A stretch of DNA of 64,000 bases from Cyanobium sp. Aljojuca 7A6 (GTDB lineage: Bacteria > Cyanobacteriota > Cyanobacteriia > PCC-6307 > Cyanobiaceae): NCBI RefSeq assembly GCF_024346455.1, contig NZ_JAGQCY010000009.1:1-64000 (forward strand), written 5' to 3'. Below, piece after piece: positions 18,332 to 26,050 of this stretch (its first letter is position 1; each line of letters begins with the position of its first letter). The position numbers were made by a program, and so were the translations under genes. The notes under the pieces were generated by a model. It searched no databases and had not been told where the DNA came from. It saw only the letters and a list, made by a program, of their open reading frames with translations.

Positions 18332-19866
18332 GACGTGCGCAGCTCCGAAGCGGCAGGGAGGGTGACGGCGACGGCGAGGGTGAGGGGCTGGGCGGCATCT
18401 CGGCTGAGGAACGGCTGGGTGCGCAGGGCCAGACCGGTGGATTCAGCCTCACTCCAGCCCGTGAGGGCCGTGGGCCAGAGACCAGCTGCGATCACCAGAA
18501 CGGTGAGGGCCATGGCCGGCGCCCGCTCGCTCCAGCAGGTGGACGACCAGTCGGCACGCTCGTTGTCGAGGCGGCCGAAGCCCACCCTGTTGAACAGGCG
18601 GATGGCGTAGACGGCGGTGAAGCCCGAGGCGATCAGGCTCACCAAGGTGGCCCGCGGGAAGGTGGTCCAGCTGCCCTCGAACACCAGCAGCTCGGCTGGG
18701 AAGCCCGCCAGGCCGGGGATGCCGGCGGCCGCCATCATGGCCAGCAGCAGCATGCCCATGGTGAAGGGCAACCCCCGTAAAGGGTTCATCAGGCCAGAAA
18801 GCTCGGGGATGGACGTGGTGCCGGTCTTGCGCTCGATCAGCCCCACGCAGGCGAACAGCAGGGCCACGATCATGCCGTGAGCCAGCATCTGGGCCACCGC
18901 CCCCTGCAGGCTGAGGGGGGTGGCGGCGGAGAGCCCCAGCACGAGCAGGCCCATGTGTCCGAGGGAGCTGTAGGCCATCAGGCGGCGGATGTCGCTCTGG
19001 GCGATGGCGTTGAGGGCGCCGTACACCGCGCTGATGGCACCGGCTGCGGCGATCCAGGGTGACCAGGCGGCCCAGGTGTCCGGCAGGAAGCCCACACCGA
19101 AGCGCAGCAGGCCGTAGGCCCCCAGCTTGGAGACGGAGCCTGCCAGCAGCATCACCACCGGGGTGGGGGCCTGGCCGTAGGTGAAGGGCTGCCAGCCGTG
19201 CAGGGGAAAGACGGGAAGCTTCAGGCCGAAGGAAAGCAGCAGCAGGGCCAGGATCCAGCGTTGGGCCGTGGGGGAGAACTGGGCCTGGCGAAGATCCTCG
19301 AAAGCGAAGAGCGGACCGGCGGGATTGAACCAGGCGAAGGCCAGCACGGCCGCCAGCAGGGCCAGGCCGGAGACAGCGCTGTAGAGCAGGAAACGCACCG
19401 CGGCACCGGCCCGTTTCTCGCCCCCCCAGACCGCCACCAGCAGGGTGATCGGGATCAGCACCAGCTCGAAGGCCAGGAGGAACAGCAGGGCGTTGCGGGC
19501 CAGCAAACCCGTGACGACACCCAGGTTGGTGGCCAGCATCAGGGAGAAGAACAGCCGCGGCCGGGACTGGTCAGCCGCGGCCGAGAGGATCGAAACAGAG
19601 GTGATCAGCGCGGTGAGCAGCACCAGCGGCAGCGAGAGGCCATCCAGACCGAGATCGAGCCTGAGCCCGAGTTTCGGCAGCCAGGAGAGCTGCAGGTCGG
19701 CGGGGGGGTGCTGCCAACAGAGCAGGCCCACCAGCAGCTGAAGGGCGCCGAACAGGGCCGCGATGCCGCGGACCCGAACGGAAGGAACGGTTGCCGGCAG
19801 CAGGGGCAGCAGCAGGGTGCCGGCCAGGGGGGCGGCCAGGAGAAGCAGGAGCGAGGACGATCCCAT
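18328..19866 (-). CDS. ndhD3: NAD(P)H-quinone oxidoreductase subunit NdhD3 (proton-pumping, CO2-uptake form)
   Basis: 512 aa and about 14 TM helices, one of the antiporter-like subunits of complex I. Conserved proton-path residues are visible: E134 in LLAFELVLIPITLL, K216/H223 in LKLPVFPLHGWQP and K247 in GSVSKLGAYGLLRF. The paralogue (D3 rather than D1/D2/D4) is inferred from operon order ndhF3-ndhD3-cupA-cupS. It begins one base inside the ndhF3 stop and ends overlapping cupA, so all are translated from one message. Confidence 0.93.
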   Translation of the reverse strand: MGSSSLLLLLAAPLAGTLLLPLLPATVPSVRVRGIAALFGALQLLVGLLCWQHPPADLQLSWLPKLGLRLDLGLDGLSLPLVLLTALITSVSILSAAADQSRPRLFFSLMLATNLGVVTGLLARNALLFLLAFELVLIPITLLVAVWGGEKRAGAAVRFLLYSAVSGLALLAAVLAFAWFNPAGPLFAFEDLRQAQFSPTAQRWILALLLLSFGLKLPVFPLHGWQPFTYGQAPTPVVMLLAGSVSKLGAYGLLRFGVGFLPDTWAAWSPWIAAAGAISAVYGALNAIAQSDIRRLMAYSSLGHMGLLVLGLSAATPLSLQGAVAQMLAHGMIVALLFACVGLIERKTGTTSIPELSGLMNPLRGLPFTMGMLLLAMMAAAGIPGLAGFPAELLVFEGSWTTFPRATLVSLIASGFTAVYAIRLFNRVGFGRLDNERADWSSTCWSERAPAMALTVLVIAAGLWPTALTGWSEAESTGLALRTQPFLSRDAAQPLTLAVAVTLPAASELRTS

Positions 19867-21782
19867 CAGCGGAACGGGCGAACGAGTTCGGAGGGAACGG
19901 AAGGGGCGGAGGCCAGGAGCCAGGCAGCCATCAGCAGCACCCCGAGAACGAGGGTGAGGGCATAGGCCTGGGAGCGGCCGGAGGTGGTGAAGCTGAGGCG
20001 GCGGGCACCCTCGAGGGCGGCACTGCCGGACGCACCACTGAAGCCATCGATCAGCCGGTCATCCGACCAGGCGCTGAGCTGGGCCAGGGCCACCACCAGC
20101 CACACCACGGTGCGGTGGTAGAAGCGCTCGGTCTGCATGTCGTGGGCCAGCCAGTCCTGCAGGCCGCCGAGGGCTGCTGGCAGATGGGCCAGGGGGTGGG
20201 GCCGCAGGTAAAACGCCGCCGAGAGGCCGCCGCCCACGAGGGTGGAGATCAGCAGCGGCACCGCCAGCGGACCCCAGCCCGGCAGGGGGGACAGGGCGAA
20301 GACGCCGTTGATCACCAGCAGCTGCGGCAGGTGCAGCACCAGCCCCATGAGCACGAAGGTGGGCAGGGCCATCAGCCACAGCACCTCAGCGGAACGGGTG
20401 GTGAACACCGAGGGACGTCCGCCGAAGATCAGGCCGAACACCCGGATCAGGCCGGCGCTGATCAGGGCATTGGTGAACAGCACCAGGCAGCCGAGCAGCA
20501 CCGGGTGGGAGCTCTCGGCCGTGAGGGACAGGAGCTCGCGCAGGGCGGCGAAGCCACCGAACGGCGGCAAGGCCATCAGGCCGGCGGCGCCGGTGAGGAA
20601 GGCCAGTCCCATCAGCGGACGCTTGCTCCACAGTCCCCCGAGCTGGGTGAGGTCCTGGGTGACGTTGGTGATCACGATGGCGCCGATCACCATCAACATC
20701 AGCGCCATCGGCAGGGGGTACACCAGCATCAGGTGATCGGCCACGCTGATGCCGCCCAGACCCACCGCCACGAACAGCAGGCCGAGCCAGCTGCTCACCA
20801 GGAAGGAGAGGGCGCGCTTCACATCGATCTGGGCCAGGGCGATCAGGGAGGCCACCAGGGCCGTGGTTCCGCCCACGATCACGAGCACGGTCTGCACCAG
20901 GGGGCTCAGTTCGATCAGGGGCTCGAGCCGCAGCAGGACCCAGGCGCCGCCCACCACCACCACCGAGTTACGGAGCACGGTGGAGGGCAAGGGACTCTCC
21001 ATGGCCTCATTGAGCCACAGGTGCAGGGGGATCTGGGCGCACTTGCCCATCGGCCCGGCGATCAAGGCCAGCAGGATCAACGGCAGAACCTGGGGAAGGG
21101 GGTTGCCGTTGTTGACCTGATCGGCGGCCCAGGCCTGCAGCCCGTGGAAGTTCCAGGTGCCGGTGATCGGCAGCAGGGCGATCAGGCCCGCCAGCAGGAT
21201 CAGGTCGCCGATCCGCTTGGTGAGGAAAGCATCGCGTGCGCCCTTGACCACCAGGGGCTGGTTGTACCAGGTGCCCACGATCAGGTAGGTCCCCAGGGTG
21301 AGCAGCTCGAGGATCACGTAGCTGAAAAACAGCGAGTCCGTGAGCACCAGGGCGCACAGACCGGCCTCGAAGAAGCTCAGGGACCCGAAGAAGCGGGGCC
21401 AGCCCCAGTCCATCTCCAGATAGCCGATGGCGTAGATCTGCACCAGCACATGCAGGCCGGTGATCACCGTCATCGCGATCAGGGCCGGCTCGGTGATCAG
21501 GCCGTCGAAGCCCACCTTGAGCCCGGCGGTCTCCAGCCAGGTCCAGCCGAAGGTGAGGGGCTTGTAGAGAGCGGCCGCACCGGCCGCGGAATTGGAATGC
21601 AGCGCCATCAGGGCGGCGGCGCTGTGGACGAAGGCCACGCTCACCAGGGTGAGGTTGAGATAGCCGCAGGGGCGGGGGCCCGTGCGTGAGATCAACCCCG
21701 GAGACCACAGCAGCGACAGCAGGGACGCCACCAGGGGGTAGAGGGGAACCAGCCAGGCCGTCTGGGCGAAGAACAGGGTCAT
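19866..21782 (-). CDS. ndhF3: NAD(P)H-quinone oxidoreductase subunit NdhF3 (CO2-uptake form)
   Basis: 638 aa from the ATG at 21782; MTLFFAQTAWLVPLYPL fits NdhF3 N-termini better than an alternative start 48 bp upstream. It has about 15-16 TM helices with the antiporter-like core: VTGLHVLVQIYAIGYLEMDW, FSYVILELLTLGTY (key Glu), DAFLTKRIGDL, and GKCAQIPLHLWLNEAMESPLPSTVL. The C-terminal lateral-helix region is shortened relative to NdhF1. It is the first gene of the CO2-uptake operon. A 23-bp inverted repeat about 70 bp upstream may be an operator. Confidence 0.94.
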   Translation of the reverse strand: MTLFFAQTAWLVPLYPLVASLLSLLWSPGLISRTGPRPCGYLNLTLVSVAFVHSAAALMALHSNSAAGAAALYKPLTFGWTWLETAGLKVGFDGLITEPALIAMTVITGLHVLVQIYAIGYLEMDWGWPRFFGSLSFFEAGLCALVLTDSLFFSYVILELLTLGTYLIVGTWYNQPLVVKGARDAFLTKRIGDLILLAGLIALLPITGTWNFHGLQAWAADQVNNGNPLPQVLPLILLALIAGPMGKCAQIPLHLWLNEAMESPLPSTVLRNSVVVVGGAWVLLRLEPLIELSPLVQTVLVIVGGTTALVASLIALAQIDVKRALSFLVSSWLGLLFVAVGLGGISVADHLMLVYPLPMALMLMVIGAIVITNVTQDLTQLGGLWSKRPLMGLAFLTGAAGLMALPPFGGFAALRELLSLTAESSHPVLLGCLVLFTNALISAGLIRVFGLIFGGRPSVFTTRSAEVLWLMALPTFVLMGLVLHLPQLLVINGVFALSPLPGWGPLAVPLLISTLVGGGLSAAFYLRPHPLAHLPAALGGLQDWLAHDMQTERFYHRTVVWLVVALAQLSAWSDDRLIDGFSGASGSAALEGARRLSFTTSGRSQAYALTLVLGVLLMAAWLLASAPSVPSELVRPFR

Positions 21783-21853
21783 GGCGGCAGAACGATCGGG
21801 ACCTGGGAGGGCCCACGTGGTGGCGAACACTAAGATCTCAGGCGCCTTGAGGT

Positions 21854-21876
21854 GGCCTTTTCGATAAGGAAAGGCC
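21854..21876. promoter_or_regulatory. Perfect 7-bp inverted repeat upstream of ndhF3, candidate CcmR-type operator
   Basis: Arms GGCCTTT and AAAGGCC are separated by 9 bases, 72 bp before the ndhF3 start. There is no T tract on the minus strand, so a terminator for the upstream ATPase gene is less likely. The size fits a LysR-type operator, and this operon is controlled by CcmR/NdhR in other cyanobacteria. That regulator is not encoded in the window, and the arms do not match a consensus I can quote. Confidence 0.4.
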
Positions 21877-21968
21877 TATGGGATCTGCAAGCGATTGTGA
21901 TCAGTCCGCCGCTGTCTCTCCAGGCCCTAGCCCCGGCTGCCTGCCGGATAGGGATCAAGGGAAAGATG

Positions 21969-24737
21969 TCAGGCGTCGGCGCTGCGACGACGGCGCCACT
22001 GCCGCCATAGCTTCTCCAGTTCCAGGTACAGAAAGAACACCAGACTGAAGCCCACGCAGATGCCCAGATCACGGGCCGACAGGGGCACGGTGCCGAAGAA
22101 TTGGGCCAGGACCGGGACGTAGAGCAGCGACAACTGCAGCACCGCTGTGAACACCACAGCCCCCAGAAGCCAGGGATTGCTGAAGGGATTCACCTGGATC
22201 AACGGCAGGTCGCTGCGGGCCGCCAGGGCGTGTCCCATCTGCGCCAGGCACAGCATGGTGAACACCATCGTCTTCCAGGGAGAGCCGGAGCGGGAGGCGT
22301 ACAGCATCATCGTGATCGTGATCACGGCGAACACCACCCCGATGCGCAGGATGTAGCTGCCGATGCCTCGAGCGAAGATGGATTCGCCGGGCTCGGCGGG
22401 GGGGCGCTGCATCAGGCCTGCCTCCCCGGGCTCCAGCGCCAGGGCCAGGGCGGGCACGCCGTCGGTGACCAGGTTCATCCAGAGAATCTGAAGGGGGGTC
22501 ATCGGCACGCCCATCAGACCCAGCAGGGGGGCGGAGCCGATGGTGATCAGCTCGCCCACATTGCTGCCGAGGATGTATTTGATGAAGCGGCGGATGTTCG
22601 CATACACAAGGCGCCCCTGCTCCACCGCATTGACGATCGTGGCGAAGTTGTCGTCGAGCAGCACCATGTCCGAGGCCTCCTTGCTCACCTCGGTGCCGGT
22701 GATGCCCATGGCCACGCCGATGTGGGCCTGCTTCAGGGCCGGGGCGTCGTTGACGCCGTCGCCGGTCATGGCCACGATCTGCCCAAGGCCCTGCAGGGCT
22801 TTGACGATGCGCAGTTTCTGCTCGGGCGGCACCCTGGCATAGATGTTGCAGCGCGCCACGATCGCAGCCAGCCCGGCGGCATCGGCCTCCTCCAGCTGCC
22901 GGCCGAGCACCACTTCGGCGCCAGGTTCCACCAGGCCGATGCTGACGCCGATGGCCCGGGCGGTGAGGGGGTGGTCGCCGGTGATCATCACCGGGCGGAT
23001 GCCAGCTTCCCGGCAGCGCGCCACCGCCTCGGCCACCTCCGGGCGGGCGGGGTCCAGCTGGGCCATCAGCCCCAGCAACACCTGGTGCTCCAGTTCGTGT
23101 TCGGGGCTGGGGTGATGGGGGGCGCAGGCGAAGGCCAGCACCCGCAGGCCGGAGGCGGCCAGATCCCGGGCCTGCCCCAGCCACCACTGGCGCTGATCGT
23201 CGCTGAGGGTGGTAACGCCAGAGGCGTCGAGCCAGCGATCACAGGTGCCGAGGATCACCTCGGGGGCCCCCTTGCTGATCATCAAGGTGGTGGAGCCGGC
23301 GGCCGTCTGCCCCAGGGGGGCCTGCAGGCTGCCGTCGCGATCCAACACCCACACCGCCATCAGCTGGCGCTCGGAGCTGAAGGGGATCTCGGCGTCGCGC
23401 TTGTAATGGCTGCGCAGGGCGAAACCATCAAGGTCGGCCTTCGCTGCGGCCACCACCAGGGCGCCCTCGGTGGGATCGCCGAGGATCTCCCAGCGACCAT
23501 CGGGCTCCTGCTTGAGCTCGGCGTCGCTGCACAAAACGCCAGCCTGCAGCAGCAGATTGCGGCCACCTGGGGCCACGCCGGCGGTGGCTCCGGCCGCGGG
23601 GGGCAGCTCAGAGCTGTGGAACTCGCCGTGGGGGTCGTAACCGTTGCCGCTGACCTCGAACGCCGTGGTGCCGCTGCGCAGCTCCTGCACCACCTGGCGG
23701 TTGAGGGTGAGGGTGCCGGTCTTGTCGGTGCAGATCACGGTGACCGAACCCAGGGCCTCCACCGCCGGCAGGCGGCGGATCAGGGCGGCGCGCTGCACCA
23801 TGCGCTGGGTACCGATCGCCAGGGTCACGGTGATCACCGCCGGCAGTCCTTCCGGCACGATCGCCACCGCCATCGACAGGGCCACCTCAAGCAGATCAAG
23901 CAGTTTCTGGCCCATCAGCCAGCCCAGGGCCACCACCAGGGCCACCAGGGCCAGGGCGGAGACCACCAGCACGTTGGCCAGGCCGTCGAGCCTTTCCTGC
24001 AGCGGAGTGGTTTCCCCCCCCGCCGTGTTGATCATCTGGGCGATCTTGCCCAGTTCGGTGTCCATGCCGGTGGCGCTGACCACGGCCAGGCCGCGGCCGC
24101 GCACCACCTCGGTGCCCTGGAACAGGCAGTTCTGACGCTCCAGGACCGGGGTGGAGGGTTCGAGCACCAGCGCGGCCAGCTTGTTCACCGCTTCGGCCTC
24201 GCCGGTGAGGGCCGCCTCGCGCAGGCCCAGTTCGGCCACCTCCAGCAGGCGGGCGTCGGCTGGCACCCGGTCGCCCGCCTCCACCCGGATCAGGTCCCCT
24301 GGCACCAGCTGTTCGCTGGGCAGCCGTTCCCAGATCCCGTCACGGCGCACCGTCACCAGCGGTTGGGCCATGTCGCGCAGGGCCTGCAGGGCCTGCTGGG
24401 CGCGACTTTCCTGCAGGTAGCCGAGCAGGGCGTTGAGGCCCACGATCAGCACGATGGCGATCGCATCCTTGGGGAATCGCTGGGCCGCGTAGGCCACGCC
24501 AGCCGACACCGCCGCCACGGCCAGCAGCATGATCAGCATCACGTTGCTGAACTGATCCCAGAGGATGCGCAGGTTGCTGCGCCCGGCCTTGAGCTCCAGC
24601 CGGTTGAGTCCCACCTTGGCCAGCCGTTTGGCGCACTGGGCTGTGCTCAGACCCTCAGGGCTGGCCTCCAGCGCTTCAAGGCACGCCTCAGGATCCAGGG
24701 CGTGCCAGGAGGGGCTCGCGGTGGGGACGGTGTTCAA
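21969..24737 (-). CDS. P-type cation-transporting ATPase, P2 (Ca2+-like)
   Basis: 922 aa from a TTG start; the next in-frame Met is inside the first helix. Domain order: cation-ATPase N domain, A domain, M4 with VPEGLP (E296), phosphorylation site DKTGT (D338), N domain with FSSERQLMAV and KGAPE, P domain with MTGDGVNDAPALK, and M5-M10. M5 GSNVGELITI and M6 WMNLVTDGVPALALA resemble SERCA/PacL Ca2+ sites. The A-domain loop reads TGEA (178-181) instead of the usual TGES. It probably exports Ca2+ or another cation across the plasma membrane; the ion is inferred. Confidence 0.92.
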   Translation of the reverse strand: MNTVPTASPSWHALDPEACLEALEASPEGLSTAQCAKRLAKVGLNRLELKAGRSNLRILWDQFSNVMLIMLLAVAAVSAGVAYAAQRFPKDAIAIVLIVGLNALLGYLQESRAQQALQALRDMAQPLVTVRRDGIWERLPSEQLVPGDLIRVEAGDRVPADARLLEVAELGLREAALTGEAEAVNKLAALVLEPSTPVLERQNCLFQGTEVVRGRGLAVVSATGMDTELGKIAQMINTAGGETTPLQERLDGLANVLVVSALALVALVVALGWLMGQKLLDLLEVALSMAVAIVPEGLPAVITVTLAIGTQRMVQRAALIRRLPAVEALGSVTVICTDKTGTLTLNRQVVQELRSGTTAFEVSGNGYDPHGEFHSSELPPAAGATAGVAPGGRNLLLQAGVLCSDAELKQEPDGRWEILGDPTEGALVVAAAKADLDGFALRSHYKRDAEIPFSSERQLMAVWVLDRDGSLQAPLGQTAAGSTTLMISKGAPEVILGTCDRWLDASGVTTLSDDQRQWWLGQARDLAASGLRVLAFACAPHHPSPEHELEHQVLLGLMAQLDPARPEVAEAVARCREAGIRPVMITGDHPLTARAIGVSIGLVEPGAEVVLGRQLEEADAAGLAAIVARCNIYARVPPEQKLRIVKALQGLGQIVAMTGDGVNDAPALKQAHIGVAMGITGTEVSKEASDMVLLDDNFATIVNAVEQGRLVYANIRRFIKYILGSNVGELITIGSAPLLGLMGVPMTPLQILWMNLVTDGVPALALALEPGEAGLMQRPPAEPGESIFARGIGSYILRIGVVFAVITITMMLYASRSGSPWKTMVFTMLCLAQMGHALAARSDLPLIQVNPFSNPWLLGAVVFTAVLQLSLLYVPVLAQFFGTVPLSARDLGICVGFSLVFFLYLELEKLWRQWRRRRSADA

Positions 24738-24790
24738 CGTGGCGATACAGGAATCGCCCGAACACTAGTCACACCCTGCGGCGGCTTTCG

Positions 24791-25960
24791 TCAGCTGTGC
24801 GCTCTTTCCGGGACGGCCGCGCCGCGCTGCAATCGCCTCTCCAGCAGCAGCAGGCCCGCCACCGTGGTGACGGTCACCATCAGCACGAGGGAGGAGAACT
24901 GCAGCGGATCGATCAGGCCCTGGTTCAGTGCTGTTGTCGCAAATACAAGGCCCGGCAGGCCCCGCGGGATCAGGCCGAACACCACCAGCCAGCGGTCCAC
25001 ACCTGCGGCCCTGTCGTTGCGATCGATACCCAGTCCGCAGGCCAGCTTGCTGAGCACGGCCATCACGATCAGGGCCGCCGCCAGGCTCCAGGCCGCCGGC
25101 TGCAGCAGGGTGCCGGCGCTGATGCGCATCCCCACACTGATGAAATAGAGGGGCAGAAACACCTCCGAGAGCACGGTCAGCACCCGCTGCACCTCCCCCT
25201 CCACCGGCCCCAGCCGGGCCATCAGCACCCCCCCCCAGAGGGCCCCCAGCAGGCTGGTGAGGCCGCAGGCTTCCCCCACCCAGGCCGAACCGATCAGGAG
25301 CATCAGGATCGCCAGGGCGCTGGTGGGCCGACGGCTGTGGTGGCGGGCCCAGTGCGCCACCGCCAGCCAGCTGAGCAGCCCCAGCACCAGGCCGAGCAGG
25401 GGACCGGCCCAGCCGATCCCCTGGCTGCCCAGCCGCAGGCCGGCGCTGGCGGTGGCGATCGCCAGCAGGCCGATGGCCGGCAGATCATCCAGGACCGACA
25501 CCCCCACCAGCAGTCGGCCGGAGGGGGTCTGCAGGGCCCCGCGCTGGGCGAGAAGCCGCAGTGTCACACCAGTGCCGGTGGCACTCAGCACCGCCAGGCA
25601 CAGCAGGGTGGTGGGGGTGGAGAGGCCGAAGGCGCTTTGCAGAGGCCAGAAGGCCAGCAGCGGCGTCAGGAAACTCAGCCCCACCGTGCGCAGGATCGCG
25701 CCCCTGCGGGAGGTGAGCAGGTCGCCGCGCACCTCCAGCCCCACCTGGAAAAAGAGGGTCAGCACCCCCAGTTCCGTCAGGCCGCTCAGTGGCGCCAGGG
25801 CCGTGAAGGGCACCACGGTGTTGCCGAGCACGAAGCCCATGGCGAGCTCCAGAACGATGGCCGGCACCGCCCAGCGCGCCATCCAGCCCGCCGACAGCCG
25901 CGCCAGGAGCACGCCCATCAACAGGATCAGGAGGGTGCTCAACAGCGAGGTGGGTCCCAT
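24791..25960 (-). CDS. CPA2-family cation/proton antiporter
   Basis: 389 aa from the ATG at 25960; a TTG 45 bp upstream is also in frame. It has about 12 TM segments. Family features are LGVLTLFFQVGLEVR in the early helices, an Asp pair in the ion site (SVLDDLPAIGLLAIA), and the late RGLPGLVFATTALNQGLI segment. It exchanges Na+ or K+ for protons. There is no RCK domain. It lies next to a KimA-like K+ importer and a Ca2+-like ATPase, making a small ion-homeostasis neighbourhood. It is divergent from the KimA gene with only 90 bp between starts. Confidence 0.88.
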   Translation of the reverse strand: MGPTSLLSTLLILLMGVLLARLSAGWMARWAVPAIVLELAMGFVLGNTVVPFTALAPLSGLTELGVLTLFFQVGLEVRGDLLTSRRGAILRTVGLSFLTPLLAFWPLQSAFGLSTPTTLLCLAVLSATGTGVTLRLLAQRGALQTPSGRLLVGVSVLDDLPAIGLLAIATASAGLRLGSQGIGWAGPLLGLVLGLLSWLAVAHWARHHSRRPTSALAILMLLIGSAWVGEACGLTSLLGALWGGVLMARLGPVEGEVQRVLTVLSEVFLPLYFISVGMRISAGTLLQPAAWSLAAALIVMAVLSKLACGLGIDRNDRAAGVDRWLVVFGLIPRGLPGLVFATTALNQGLIDPLQFSSLVLMVTVTTVAGLLLLERRLQRGAAVPERAHS

Positions 25961-26050
25961 GGCGCGGATCAGCCCAGGCCGGAAGCCGGTGGGGTGGGAC
26001 GCCAAGGACGGCCAGGCCCACGGCCCTTAGCGTCCTAGAGCATTCATCGG

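Noticed and set aside
22101-25148. Open plus-strand frame of about 1015 codons opposite the P-type ATPase
   Set aside because: Low-complexity Gln/His/Gly-rich translation with no domain; the minus-strand ATPase has all family motifs.
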